Both the position numbers and the translations under genes were made by a program. The notes beneath the pieces were generated by a model that searched no databases, was not told where the DNA came from, and saw only the letters and a program-made list of their open reading frames with translations. 64,000 bases of DNA. Source: Pseudomonas fluorescens. Its GTDB lineage: Bacteria > Pseudomonadota > Gammaproteobacteria > Pseudomonadales > Pseudomonadaceae. The first letter of the stretch is position 1. The number at the start of each line of letters is the position of its first letter. Location: NCBI RefSeq assembly GCF_001623525.1, contig NZ_CP015225.1, forward strand, positions 1,860,001-1,924,000. Reading direction: 5' to 3'. Positions 26,760 to 36,841 of this stretch are shown piece after piece.

Positions 26760-27503
26760 ATGAGTAATGAATTCAAACCTGGTCTTAGCGTAGTCACCGG
26801 TGCCAGTTCGGGTATTGGCCTGGCCGTCACCCAACGTTTGCTGGAGCACGGCTCCAACGTGATCGCGATGTCGCGACAAATCGGTGGCCTCGGCGAACTG
26901 GTCGAGCGGTTTGGCGACAGGCTGTCCTGGCTGCCCGGCGACGTGACACAGGCGACCGACCAGGCCAGGCTGGCACAACTGGCCACCTCCATCGGCCCGG
27001 TGGATTGCCTGGTACCCAATGCGGGAATCGCGCAACTGGCCGACGGCCTGGACCTGGCCGCTTTCGACAGGCAATGGGCCGTCAATGGCGCGGGCGCTCT
27101 CAATACCCTGAGCAGCCTGCGCGAGCACCTGGCAGCCGAGGCGTCCGTGGTGTTCATCGGCACGTTCCTCGAACAGGTCACCTTCCCGGGGTTGGCCGCG
27201 TACATTGCATCGAAAGCGGCCTTGCGCGCGCAGATGCGCACCCTGGCCGTTGAACTGGCGCCTCTTGGCGTTCGTCTCAACATGGTTTCGCCGGGGCCTA
27301 CCGCCACACCGATCTGGGGCACCCTGGGCCTCGATGCAGAGGCTCTGGGTTCAGTGGCCAGCGCCGTCAACCAGCGCCTGCTGAACGGGCAATTCCTCGA
27401 ACCCGGAGCCGTGGCAGATGTCATCCTGTTCCAATTGAGCCAGGGTGCACGAGGCGTGTATGGTCAGGACTGGGTGGTGGACAGCGGCTATACCTTGCGT
27501 TGA
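26760..27503 (+). CDS. SDR family oxidoreductase
   Basis: A 247-residue classical short-chain dehydrogenase. The cofactor motif TGASSGIG is at residues 14-21. PNAGIA is the NNAG equivalent, and the catalytic pair is in AAYIASKAAL (Tyr-x-x-x-Lys). The residue 13 before the Tyr, normally Ser, is Thr (VVFIGTFLE). The C-terminal SPGPTATPIWG and VYGQDWVVDSGYTLR fit NADP-type SDRs of the 3-oxoacyl-reductase-like set. The ATG follows AGGAAGAAAGCCAC. It is a single gene behind a double palindrome. Substrate unknown. Confidence 0.87.
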   Translation: MSNEFKPGLSVVTGASSGIGLAVTQRLLEHGSNVIAMSRQIGGLGELVERFGDRLSWLPGDVTQATDQARLAQLATSIGPVDCLVPNAGIAQLADGLDLAAFDRQWAVNGAGALNTLSSLREHLAAEASVVFIGTFLEQVTFPGLAAYIASKAALRAQMRTLAVELAPLGVRLNMVSPGPTATPIWGTLGLDAEALGSVASAVNQRLLNGQFLEPGAVADVILFQLSQGARGVYGQDWVVDSGYTLR

Positions 27504-27555
27504 TTGCGGCGAGTCCTGACTAGAAGAGACAGTATGTTTGGCTGAGCATGTAACC

Positions 27556-27639
27556 CTGTGGGAGCTTGCTCGCGATAGGGTCAGGTCAGTTAGCATCAAT
27601 GTCGGCTGGGTCGCCGTCATCGCGAGCAAGCTCCCACAG
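27556..27639. repeat. REPIN (inverted REP pair)
   Basis: CTGTGGGAGCTTGCTCGCGA and its inverted partner TCGCGAGCAAGCTCCCACAG enclose a ~45-bp spacer between the convergent SDR and LysR genes. Confidence 0.88.
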
Positions 27640-27660
27640 ATCATTCTTTCATGCCGAGCG

Positions 27661-27688
27661 GTGGCGAGGGAGCTTGCTCCCTCGCCAC
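27661..27688. repeat. Perfect palindromic REP, possible bidirectional terminator
   Basis: GTGGCGAGGGAGC and GCTCCCTCGCCAC form a 13-bp perfect stem with a 2-bp centre, 37 bp from the LysR stop and downstream of the SDR. It could act at the 3' ends of both convergent genes, though no T-run is present. Confidence 0.8.
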
Positions 27689-27724
27689 AAGGGGTCGGTC
27701 CTCCCCAAAGGGTTCGGCATTACC

Positions 27725-28648
27725 TTACGCCCTCTCCATCAACGCCCGTTGCCCATCCGCCTCTCCCTGCAGCAACTCAACCACCCAATCGATAAACACC
27801 CGAACCCTGGGTGACAGCTGTCGGTGCGGCGGGTACACCGCTGAGATCGGCCACGTCGGCACGCCGTACCCGCTCAATACTTCGACCAGGCCGCCCTCGG
27901 CCAACTGCCGTTGCACGTGGTAACGCGGCACCTGGATCAAGCCGAATCCCGCTTCACAGGCCGTTACATAAGCGTCGGCGTTATTGACGGTCAACTCACT
28001 CGGCAATTGCATTTCGCGCACCCGCCCCGCCACCTCGAATTCGAACGGGAAGAACCGTCCATTGCCAGAGGCAAAGCCGATGACCTGGTGCGCCAGCAAA
28101 TCCTCCAACCGACGAGGCGTACCGGCGCGAGCGAGGTAGTCGGGGCTGGCGCAGGTCAGCTGATGCAGCCGCACGATGGGGCGCGCGACCAACCCTTGAT
28201 CAAGGATAGTGCCGGCGCGGATCGCACAATCCACGCCCTCGCGCTGCAGATGGACCTGGCGGTCATGAAAACCCATGTCCAGTTGCAACGCCGGGTAACG
28301 GCGATAGAAATCCGGCAGGCGCGGCAGGATCCAGGTACAACCAAAGGCAATGGGCATGTCCACTTTCAAGGTGCCGCGCGGTTGGCTCCGTTGCACCGAC
28401 AGCGAACTTTCCAGGTCATCGAGGTCGTCCAGCAACTGGCCGCTGCGCTGGTAATACGCTTGCCCGTCGAGCGTTGCGCGCACCTGGCGGGTGGTGCGTT
28501 GCAACAGTTGTACGCCCAGATGGGCTTCCAACTGCTGGATCAGCAGGCTGACGGTGGCCCGGGGCAGTCCAAGGTCATCGGCCGCCTTGCCGAAACCGCC
28601 CAGTTCAACGATGCGCCGGAACACCTGCATGGCCTGTAATCGGTCCAA
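27725..28648 (-). CDS. LysR family transcriptional regulator
   Basis: A ~307-residue LTTR. The N-terminal winged helix-turn-helix is DRLQAMQVFRRIVELGGFGK through ATVSLLIQQLEAHLGVQLLQ. The effector domain follows from ~residue 90 (GTLKVDMPIAFGCTWILPRL). The TTG at 28648 gives the canonical MDRLQAMQVF and sits 7 bp after TGAGGC; a GTG at 28654 is only 2-3 bp from that site. It is transcribed away from the aldo-keto reductase, the usual layout for an LTTR and its target, with a T-N11-A motif between them. Confidence 0.9.
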   Translation of the reverse strand: MDRLQAMQVFRRIVELGGFGKAADDLGLPRATVSLLIQQLEAHLGVQLLQRTTRQVRATLDGQAYYQRSGQLLDDLDDLESSLSVQRSQPRGTLKVDMPIAFGCTWILPRLPDFYRRYPALQLDMGFHDRQVHLQREGVDCAIRAGTILDQGLVARPIVRLHQLTCASPDYLARAGTPRRLEDLLAHQVIGFASGNGRFFPFEFEVAGRVREMQLPSELTVNNADAYVTACEAGFGLIQVPRYHVQRQLAEGGLVEVLSGYGVPTWPISAVYPPHRQLSPRVRVFIDWVVELLQGEADGQRALMERA

Positions 28649-28659
28649 TCTCACGCCTC

Positions 28660-28682
28660 ACTATTTAGATATCACGAATAGT
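28660..28682. promoter_or_regulatory. Candidate LysR operator (T-N11-A)
   Basis: ACTATT-N11-AATAGT is a perfect 6-bp inverted repeat with T-N11-A spacing, located just before the LysR start and about 80 bp before the reductase. A second imperfect pair, CACGA ... TCGTG, overlaps its right side. Confidence 0.55.
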
Positions 28683-28761
28683 TAAACCAATAATCGTGGA
28701 TTTATCCAGGAAACCCCTTGATAGAGACTGCACAGGTCGTTCATTTCCAGGAGCTATCAAC

Positions 28762-29757
<996 letters not shown>

Positions 29758-29763
29758 TCCTTC

Positions 29764-29815
29764 GGCTGGGCTGGCGGTTTCGACAGACCGGATTCAAGCA
29801 GGCGCCAGCCTAGCC
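29764..29815. repeat. Imperfect inverted repeat after the aldo/keto reductase
   Basis: GGCTGGGCTGGCG and CGCCAGCCTAGCC pair with one mismatch across a 26-bp spacer. It starts 6 bp after the stop codon and could protect the 3' end. No T-run. Confidence 0.45.
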
Positions 29816-29879
29816 GATAACCCTATCAATAATAGCTCCCAGACCTCCGGGCTCTGCCAGTTGCATAGGGTAATGATCA

Positions 29880-30638
29880 ATGGGTTTGCCGCTGAATCGC
29901 CTGCTGGTGTGGGGCGTCCTGATGTTCCTCGCCGCGAGCGTTTGTGCGGCAGAGGCGCCGCTGCGCATCGTGACCGAGGAACTACCGCCCTACAACATGA
30001 CGCAGAACGGCCGAATGACCGGCATGAGCACCGAGGTGGTCCAGGCCGTGCTCAAGGAGGTCGGCATGGACGCGCCTATCCATTCCATGCCGTGGGCCCG
30101 GGCCTACGAACTGGCGCTCAATGAAAGCAACGTGTTGATCTACTCGATCGTCCGCACGCCTGCACGCGAACCGCTTTTCCAGTGGGTCGGCAGCATCGGC
30201 CCGACGCAGTGGTACATCTACTCGCTGGCGGACCGGCCGGTGAAACTCGACTCGCTGGCCGATGCCCATGGACACCAGATCGCCACGGTCAATCAGGACG
30301 TGGGTGAGCAATACCTGGTATCGAAGGGCTTTCGCATCGGCGAAGAACTGCAGTCGAGCACCAAGTACGAACACAACTACCGCAAGCTCAAGGTTGATCA
30401 CGTGGAGTTGTGGATTTCCAATGAGCTCAACGCGCTGTACCTGACGCGCCAGAATGGCGAAGACCCGGACAAGTTGCTGATCCGCTCGCTGGCGCTGCCC
30501 GAGCTAAGCAGCGCCGACGGCTTGAGCATGGCGTTCAGCCGCAATACGCCTGCCGATACGGTGGCGAAATTCCGTGCGGGCCTGGAGACCATCCGGCGCA
30601 ATGGCGTCTACGATGCCATCCTGCGCAAATGGTTATGA
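29880..30638 (+). CDS. Family 3 periplasmic solute-binding protein (first of a flanking pair)
   Basis: A 252-residue exported SBP_bac_3-like protein. The signal peptide ends near SVCAAEA. The ligand-domain blocks are LRIVTEELPPYNMTQNGRMT, STEVVQAVLKEVG and MPWARAYELALNESNVLIYS, the last being typical of a Pseudomonas group of stand-alone binding proteins not paired with permeases. No ABC transporter gene is next to it. Instead its stop is one base from the start of a diguanylate cyclase, so it may sense a ligand for that enzyme or be an orphan receptor. Ligand unknown; polar amino acids are the family norm. Confidence 0.85.
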   Translation: MGLPLNRLLVWGVLMFLAASVCAAEAPLRIVTEELPPYNMTQNGRMTGMSTEVVQAVLKEVGMDAPIHSMPWARAYELALNESNVLIYSIVRTPAREPLFQWVGSIGPTQWYIYSLADRPVKLDSLADAHGHQIATVNQDVGEQYLVSKGFRIGEELQSSTKYEHNYRKLKVDHVELWISNELNALYLTRQNGEDPDKLLIRSLALPELSSADGLSMAFSRNTPADTVAKFRAGLETIRRNGVYDAILRKWL

Positions 30639-30639
30639 C

Positions 30640-31980
30640 ATGGATGCCAATTTTCGTACGGCCTCCTCACAACCACAGACCAAGGCGTTCAGTTCCCTGG
30701 GGCGCCGCCTGGTACTGGCAACGCTGTTGTTCTGCCTGCTCTTTACCCTGGTGATGGTCACCTGGCGGACCTGGATGGCCTGGGAAAACAACCTGGCGGA
30801 AATGAATTCGGAACTGGCCCTGATCGACCAAGTCTTCCAGAACACCCTGGCCCATGCCATTTGGGAACTGGACCGTGAATCCCTCGACCAGCAAATCGCC
30901 AGCGTCGCCATGGCAGCACCCGTGGGCCGCCTGGTGTTGAACATCCTGCGCCCCGGGCAAGCGCCTGAAGTCATCGAACTCAATCGATACCCCGTCGCTC
31001 AATCGGGCGTGGTGCCGGTGCTGCATCGCCAACTCATTGCGCAGCCCTACGCCGGGGCCCATGAAAAAGTCGGCGAGCTGACCATCGAAGGCGACAATAA
31101 CCTGCTGTGGGAGCGCCTCTGGGGCGAAGCACGCAGCATCGTCATCACCCAGCTCATCCAGTCCTTGCTGCTGGCCGGGTTGATCATGACCGTGTTCAAC
31201 CGCCTGGTGACCGTGCATGTGGTGCACATCGCCCGGCACCTGGGCGAACTGGCGCCGCAAACCCTCAAGCGCCACCTCAAGCTGCAACGGGCGGTGCGGC
31301 GCCAAGACGAGCTGAGCCTGCTCGAACGCCAGGTGAATACCCTCCAGGACAATCTGCGCGCCCATTTGGAGCGCCAGCATTCAGACGAACTGGCGCTTGC
31401 CGCCAGCCGCGACCAAATGGCCGAACTGGTCGAGGCCCGGACCGCAGAATTGAAGGCGGCCAACCAGGCCCTCGAAGCACTGTCACGTCACGATGATTTG
31501 ACGGGGCTGGCCAACCGTCGCTATTTCGACGAGTTGAAGGAGATCGAGTTTCGCCGGGCGATCCGCCACAAGACCCCGCTGGCGGTGCTCATGTGCGATG
31601 TCGATTTCTTCAAGATCTACAACGACACCTACGGCCACATGCAGGGCGACTTGTGCTTGAAAGAGATCGCCGAGACCCTGCGCAGCGTGTTCGGCCGCTC
31701 TGGCGAACTGACTGCGCGCGTGGGTGGCGAAGAGTTCGTCGTGGTCCTGCCCAACATCGACGCCGCCCAGGCCTGCGAGGCCGCCCAACGTTTGCGTGCA
31801 AGCCTGGCGGAACGTGAACTGCCCCACAGCGGTTCCAAGGTATCGCCGTTTGTCACCGTAAGCATCGGCGTCGCCGAGCTGGACCCGGAGACCATGGACC
31901 ATTTCGATCAACTGCTGCAACGCGCCGACCAGGCGCTGTACCGGGCCAAACATAAGGGGCGCGATTGCATCGCCCTGTGA
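30640..31980 (+). CDS. Membrane diguanylate cyclase between two binding-protein genes
   Basis: A 446-residue protein. TM1 ~23-43, a periplasmic domain of ~120 residues, TM2 ~166-187, a coiled coil (~225-282) and a GGDEF domain. The active site is GGEEF at 362-366 with HDDLTGLANRRYF opening the domain. The I-site position holds RSGE (353-356) rather than RxxD, so product inhibition may be weak. The ATG at 30640 is the first base after a single-base gap from the upstream stop, giving tight coupling. The small periplasmic region is a plausible docking surface for the flanking binding proteins; that is inference. Confidence 0.9.
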   Translation: MDANFRTASSQPQTKAFSSLGRRLVLATLLFCLLFTLVMVTWRTWMAWENNLAEMNSELALIDQVFQNTLAHAIWELDRESLDQQIASVAMAAPVGRLVLNILRPGQAPEVIELNRYPVAQSGVVPVLHRQLIAQPYAGAHEKVGELTIEGDNNLLWERLWGEARSIVITQLIQSLLLAGLIMTVFNRLVTVHVVHIARHLGELAPQTLKRHLKLQRAVRRQDELSLLERQVNTLQDNLRAHLERQHSDELALAASRDQMAELVEARTAELKAANQALEALSRHDDLTGLANRRYFDELKEIEFRRAIRHKTPLAVLMCDVDFFKIYNDTYGHMQGDLCLKEIAETLRSVFGRSGELTARVGGEEFVVVLPNIDAAQACEAAQRLRASLAERELPHSGSKVSPFVTVSIGVAELDPETMDHFDQLLQRADQALYRAKHKGRDCIAL

Positions 31981-32005
31981 ACATCACGTGCCATGAGGTC
32001 TGTAT

Positions 32006-32740
32006 ATGCACTATCGCCTAATGCTCTGCTCGTGCCTGCTACTCACCTCGATCAGCCTGCAAAGCCACGCCGAGGCGATCGAAGTCGTGACCGAAGATTC
32101 GCTCTATGCCTACCAGCGTGACGACAAGGTCGTCGGACCGGGCATTCGCATCGCCGAAGAAACGCTGAAAAACGCGCAGTTCACCGACTACAGCCTGTCG
32201 CTGTACCCGTGGGCCCGGGCCTACGAAAAGGCGCTGCACGAGCCTAACGTGTTGATTTTCCCGCTGGACCGCACCCCGGCCCGCGAGCAGCTATTCAAAT
32301 GGGTCGGTGAAATACATCGGGTGGCGAGCCGGCTCTACAAGATGCGCGACAGTAAAGGCATCGCCATCAACAACCTTGAGGATGCCAAGCAGTACAGCAT
32401 CGGTGTGGTGCGAAATGACGCCAAGCAGATTTACCTGCAACAGCGTGGGTTTACCCGGCTGGTCATCTCGGCCAACAACCACGACAACTTTCAAAAGCTG
32501 CTGAATCACCAGATCCAACTGCTGCCGATGCCGGAGAACACCGCGCGCCTGATGAGCAAGGATGCCCAAGTGGATTTCACTTCCCTGGAAGAGGTCTATA
32601 CCCTCGACGAGCAACCCCACAGGGTCCACCTGGCGTTCAGCCTGAGCACACCTGACGAAGTCGTCGCCAGGGCCCAGCGCGCTTTCGAGCAGCTCAAGGC
32701 TTCCGGTGAAGTGGCGCGGATCATGAACGAACAGCGGTAG
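32006..32740 (+). CDS. Family 3 periplasmic solute-binding protein (second of the pair)
   Basis: A 244-residue exported protein with a signal peptide ending at LQSHA-EA. It shares the first binding protein's layout: IEVVTEDSLYAYQRDDKVVG, YPWARAYEKALHEPNVLIFP and DRTPAREQLFKWVGEI match the equivalent blocks, yet overall identity looks moderate, so the two probably arose by an old duplication and may bind different ligands. It begins 25 bp after the diguanylate cyclase stop, same strand, suggesting one three-gene operon. Confidence 0.84.
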   Translation: MHYRLMLCSCLLLTSISLQSHAEAIEVVTEDSLYAYQRDDKVVGPGIRIAEETLKNAQFTDYSLSLYPWARAYEKALHEPNVLIFPLDRTPAREQLFKWVGEIHRVASRLYKMRDSKGIAINNLEDAKQYSIGVVRNDAKQIYLQQRGFTRLVISANNHDNFQKLLNHQIQLLPMPENTARLMSKDAQVDFTSLEEVYTLDEQPHRVHLAFSLSTPDEVVARAQRAFEQLKASGEVARIMNEQR

Positions 32741-32784
32741 ACTCTGGGGGATCACATCACAAGCAAACGATGAGGTATGTCCCG

Positions 32785-33624
32785 ATGAGCCAAGCGTCCT
32801 ACGTTCCGCCCAAGGTCTGGAAAAACGACGCCCCGTCTGGCGGCCAGTTCGCCAGCATCAACCGCCCTATCGCCGGGCCGACTCACGAAAAGACCTTGCC
32901 GATTGGCAAACACCCGTTGCAGCTGTATTCCCTGGCCACGCCCAATGGCGTGAAGGTGACCATCCTGCTGGAGGAACTGCTGGCGTTGGGTCATACGGGT
33001 GCGGAATACGACGCCTGGCTGATCCGCATCAACGAAGGTGACCAGTTCTCCAGCGGTTTTGTCGAGGTCAACCCCAACTCCAAGATCCCGGCCCTGCTGG
33101 ACCGCAGCGTGGAACCCGCCATTCGGGTCTTCGAATCCGGCTCGATCCTGCTGTACCTGGCGGAAAAATTCGGCGCCTTCCTGCCCACCGATCCGGCGGG
33201 CCGCACCGAAACACTGAACTGGCTGTTCTGGCAGATGGGCTCTGCCCCGTACCTGGGTGGCGGCTTCGGGCATTTCTACGCTTATGCACCGGAGAAACTC
33301 GAATACCCGATCAATCGCTTCACCATGGAGGCCAAGCGTCAACTCGACGTGCTGGATCGCCGCCTCGGCGAAAGCCAATACCTGGGAGGCCATGACTACA
33401 CCATTGCCGACATCGCGGTCTGGCCCTGGTATGGCCAACTGGTGCGCAACAACGTGTACGGCGCCGCCGAATTCCTGAGTGCTCACGAATACACCCATGT
33501 GCAACGCTGGGCAGAGGCGATTGCCAAACGACCGGCCGTCCTGCGCGGGCAGCGGGTCAACCGCACGTGGGGTGACGAAGCGAGCCAGGTGCCGGAGCGG
33601 CATGAGGCTGCGGATCTGGGCTAA
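32785..33624 (+). CDS. yghU: YghU-type glutathione S-transferase / disulfide-bond oxidoreductase
   Basis: A 279-residue Nu-class GST. The thioredoxin-like domain contains YSLATPNGVKVTILLEEL, where the Thr-Pro-Asn takes the place of the usual activating Ser/Cys, and the glutathione-binding NSKIPALLDR and FESGSILLYLAEKFG. The helical domain has YLGGHDYTIADIAVWPWYG. The family has disulfide-bond reductase and peroxidase activity with glutathione. The ATG at 32785 is used because GATGAGG lies 8 bp upstream; an ATG at 32770 would add five residues. Confidence 0.92.
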   Translation: MSQASYVPPKVWKNDAPSGGQFASINRPIAGPTHEKTLPIGKHPLQLYSLATPNGVKVTILLEELLALGHTGAEYDAWLIRINEGDQFSSGFVEVNPNSKIPALLDRSVEPAIRVFESGSILLYLAEKFGAFLPTDPAGRTETLNWLFWQMGSAPYLGGGFGHFYAYAPEKLEYPINRFTMEAKRQLDVLDRRLGESQYLGGHDYTIADIAVWPWYGQLVRNNVYGAAEFLSAHEYTHVQRWAEAIAKRPAVLRGQRVNRTWGDEASQVPERHEAADLG

Positions 33625-33649
33625 GGGCCAATCGCCACACCTGACGCGC

Positions 33650-35182
33650 TCAAGCCGGCAGCGTCAGGCCCCGGTCGCTGAAGTACCGGCTCAACGTTGC
33701 CGCAGACGCTTGGGGATCCGCCAGGGCGACGTAGGTGTCGGGACGCAGCAGATAGGCGGCGTCCCGACACAGCCCGGCTTTATGATGCTCATCCTGCCAG
33801 GTGAACGTGTGCAGAGGGATCCGCTGCTGGCTGCTCCAGACTTTCAGGTCCGCCCGGGCCTCGCCGTAGACGTGCACCTGCCAGCCGATGGAGGCGAGCG
33901 GTTCGTAGTTATCGGCGCCCGGCACCGGTACCCATGGCAAACGGTCACCGCCCCGTACGTCACCGGCCTTGCCGGCACTCAACGGGCTCTCGTGATAATT
34001 CAAGGTGGTTTGGGACACCATCCGGAACAGGTACTCACGCACGTTCTCGCTTTTGTAGGCAACACTCGCAAAAAGCGGTGCGATGCGCGTGCGCACGAAG
34101 TCGGCAAAATTGCTTTGGGCGGTTGCAAAGGTGAACAGCCGGTCCGTCGTTTCCACAAGCTTTTGCGCAAACGCCTGGCGTTCGGCCTGATAGCTGTCGA
34201 GTAATGCATCTGACGCCTGTCCCTTCACGACCGCCGCCAGTTTCCAAGCCAGATTGATCGCGTCGAGGATGCCTGTGTTCATGCCTTGTCCACCGGCCGG
34301 GCTGTGGACGTGCGCAGCATCGCCCAGCAAAAACGCCCTGCCCCAGCGGAACTGATCCGTGACGCGATGATGGACCCGGTAGGTGGAAAACCAATTCACG
34401 CCATTGATCCTGATGTTCAGACCGTTGATCGCGTCATGGCCTACGTCCTCGAACGTCAGCGTCTCTGGATGTTCCGCGCGCTCGTCGCGAACCGTACCGA
34501 TCAGGCGATATTGGCCAGTTTCGCCATAGAAAAACGCCAACACGAATTCGGATTTATCAAAAGCGATATGGGCCTCATCCGCAGGCTCGAAACCGCTGGC
34601 AGACACGTCCGCCACATAGAACAGCTGCTTATAGGTGCCGCCCTCGAAGCCGCTTCCCACCTGATGACGCACGAGCGAACGCGCGCCATCGCAGCCTGCG
34701 AGGAAAGCAGTCGTCAGCACTTCTTCGCGGCCATCGGCGTGTTTCAAGCGCGCGATAACGTAGTCGCCACGGTCCTCGAAGGACAGCAGTTCGGTCTGCC
34801 GCTCGACTTCGAGGCCCAGGGACTGAAGCTGTTCGACCAACAACCGCTCATGACGATCCTGGGGGTATATGAGGACAAAAGGATAAGGCGATAGATCCCC
34901 GCCAGCCTCCACCAGAGGAATCCGCGCCTTGCGTTTGCCCCGGGCCCACATGTTCATGGCCGGGGTCTTGTACCCCGCTTCGATAACCGCACCGGCCATG
35001 CCGAGCTGGCGATACAGCTCAAGTGTGCGGGCCTGGACGGCCATGGCACGCGAGGTTTCCCCCGGCCCACTGCTCTTGTCGACAATCCTGACAACAAGCC
35101 CCTGCCGGGTGAGCCACAAAGCCAGGACCAATCCCGTAGGACCGGCTCCCACAATGAGAATGTCCGTTTGCGCCATGTTCAT
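33650..35182 (-). CDS. FAD-dependent monooxygenase (PheA/TfdB family)
   Basis: A 510-residue single-component flavin hydroxylase. Motifs: ILIVGAGPTGLVLALWL at the N-terminus, LAGCDGARSLVR, and FLLGDAAHVHSPAGGQGMNT, the intact GD motif. The C-terminal ~100 residues form the thioredoxin-like tail (WQVHVYGEARADLKVW). It is a single gene, unlinked to the siderophore genes, and is only distantly like the monooxygenase at the left edge. Substrates are usually phenolic or polyketide; none can be named. Confidence 0.9.
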   Translation of the reverse strand: MNMAQTDILIVGAGPTGLVLALWLTRQGLVVRIVDKSSGPGETSRAMAVQARTLELYRQLGMAGAVIEAGYKTPAMNMWARGKRKARIPLVEAGGDLSPYPFVLIYPQDRHERLLVEQLQSLGLEVERQTELLSFEDRGDYVIARLKHADGREEVLTTAFLAGCDGARSLVRHQVGSGFEGGTYKQLFYVADVSASGFEPADEAHIAFDKSEFVLAFFYGETGQYRLIGTVRDERAEHPETLTFEDVGHDAINGLNIRINGVNWFSTYRVHHRVTDQFRWGRAFLLGDAAHVHSPAGGQGMNTGILDAINLAWKLAAVVKGQASDALLDSYQAERQAFAQKLVETTDRLFTFATAQSNFADFVRTRIAPLFASVAYKSENVREYLFRMVSQTTLNYHESPLSAGKAGDVRGGDRLPWVPVPGADNYEPLASIGWQVHVYGEARADLKVWSSQQRIPLHTFTWQDEHHKAGLCRDAAYLLRPDTYVALADPQASAATLSRYFSDRGLTLPA

Positions 35183-35291
35183 GCCTCTGGAGAAGTGATG
35201 ACTCTGGAGGCACTTAATGATGGTCGAGGAGGGCCGAATGTCAACGAACGAACGAGCGGCGTGCGAGCTGGCTGCTGGGGTTCTGTGGTTA

Positions 35292-35378
35292 CTGTGGGAG
35301 CGGGCTTGCTCGCGAAATCGGTGGATCAGCCTGCACCGATGCTGAATATGCCGACGTCATCGCGAGCAAGCTCCCACC
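35292..35378. repeat. REPIN
   Basis: CTGTGGGAGCGGGCTTGCTC and the inverted TCGCGAGCAAGCTCCCAC flank a ~45-bp spacer just past the hydrolase gene end. Confidence 0.87.
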
Positions 35379-35395
35379 AGCTTGTCATCAGGTGT

Positions 35396-36502
35396 TCAGC
35401 GGTTGGCCTCCAGCTTATATCCATCACCCGCCGACGCCGGAGTCGTTTCATTGGCCAGCGCAAAAACACACTCATCCAGATAAGGCCTGACATCCGCCCA
35501 TTTCCTGCGATCGGCGATAAACCCTCTCAACTTCTTGCCCGCATCCACGACGTCCGGTTCATGGGCCATCAGCATGATCCTGGCGACTGAACTGGCGTCA
35601 TCGGCCTTGTGCTTGGCATGATCCTGCCGGGCGTAAGAGTGAAACTCCTCGATTCGCCCCTGCACAGCCTCGACACCGCCCATGCACTTGTCACCCAACA
35701 CCTCTTCACGCCGCTGCGCATGCCCACCAGCAAAGCTGTCCTGGACAAGGTGAAGCAAGCTGCCAAGCGCCACCTGGTTCACATTCGCCCGCAGCCATGG
35801 ACGCCCGACGGCAAAAAGATCCTGCACGGTCTGTCCGTTATTGAAATGCTGGTCCCAGCCTTCGATCTTGATATCTTTCAAATAGGTATTGATGGGATAG
35901 GTTCCATCGGCAACGCCCCAAGCGAACTCGGCCCACATCATGATTTCTCGCTTGGTCTGCTCTGGCGCGACGCCCTCCTGGGAAGCCATGGAATGCAAGA
36001 ACTGCAGGTCGCCAAAATGCGAACGAGAGATGTAATTCCCTGCGCCCATGAACGCCATTGGATCAGAAGCGCTTTTGCTTTCGGCTTTCTCGAAAAGATT
36101 TACCCAGCACCGCGTCTGCGAGATAAAACCCACCGAGTAACGTCCATCGCAACCCTTGGTCTTGGCATCTTCCGCGCCCGGCATGAACACCGGATCATCG
36201 TTCCAGCGAACCCCGGCAATGATGTAGGCACCGGCATTCTCCAGATTGGGGTTGCTGCACTCCTGCCAATCCCCGTCGCACCCATAGATCTTCTGCGTCA
36301 GCGCCTCATGGGCAGGATCGGAAAAATTATGCAGCGCAAAACTGGCGAAAGGCACCGTCGCCTTATAGGAAACCCCGTATTTCTTGGCCATCTCCCGCTC
36401 AGCCAAGGTGCCATCCGGCGAAAGCTGAAAAGCGTTGACCTGGCCGATGCAACCCAACAAAACACCCCAGGCCACTCCGGACACGGCTTTGTATGTATTC
36501 AT
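35396..36502 (-). CDS. Secreted protein, putative metal-dependent phospholipase-like hydrolase
   Basis: A 368-residue exported protein (signal peptide [21 protein letters not shown], with cleavage near VNA-FQ). Near residue 280 it has [17 protein letters not shown], an HxxxDxxxxxH arrangement like the zinc-ligand helix of phospholipase C / S1-P1 nuclease folds. Several paired cysteines ([20 protein letters not shown]) fit a periplasmic or secreted location. I do not recognise a named family. An in-frame upstream extension to 36709 has no signal peptide and is rejected. It is divergent from the chemoreceptor gene across 339 bp. Confidence 0.7.
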   Translation of the reverse strand: MNTYKAVSGVAWGVLLGCIGQVNAFQLSPDGTLAEREMAKKYGVSYKATVPFASFALHNFSDPAHEALTQKIYGCDGDWQECSNPNLENAGAYIIAGVRWNDDPVFMPGAEDAKTKGCDGRYSVGFISQTRCWVNLFEKAESKSASDPMAFMGAGNYISRSHFGDLQFLHSMASQEGVAPEQTKREIMMWAEFAWGVADGTYPINTYLKDIKIEGWDQHFNNGQTVQDLFAVGRPWLRANVNQVALGSLLHLVQDSFAGGHAQRREEVLGDKCMGGVEAVQGRIEEFHSYARQDHAKHKADDASSVARIMLMAHEPDVVDAGKKLRGFIADRRKWADVRPYLDECVFALANETTPASAGDGYKLEANR

Positions 36503-36841
36503 GGATTGTCTCTGCAAAGGGCGATGACGAGCAGGTTCTCGTCTCACACCTGGGGTTGTGGTGGGCGTGGTAAATGGCAAGACGCCATCGTCGATAGCAT
36601 AGCGGGTGTCGCTTTGCCGTCCAGGCGTCATAGGGCTGATTTGTTCAGAGACCGCCCCCGGGACCGATACGAAAGTCGCTATCCAACAGACGGAGCAAAC
36701 CCCAACCAAAAGCCCCTATGGACCGCCCCCGCAAATAGCACAAGCTCACGCCCATACAAGTCCCCAGCCGTGACCGCTACAGGGAAAGGACTCCGCACGC
36801 ATACCTCGTACGCGTCACGTCGCGCTCAACCGAGTCCAGCC
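36503..36841. other. 339-bp divergent intergenic region
   Basis: Between the secreted hydrolase (minus) and the FIST chemoreceptor (plus). No gene was seen. I looked for a sigma-28 type motif (TAAAG ... GCCGATAA) for the chemoreceptor and found none convincing. Confidence 0.55.

Noticed and set aside
35609..36841. 411-residue N-terminal extension of the FIST chemoreceptor
   Set aside because: It is antisense to the secreted hydrolase and has no domain; the FIST domain begins after the ATG at 36842.
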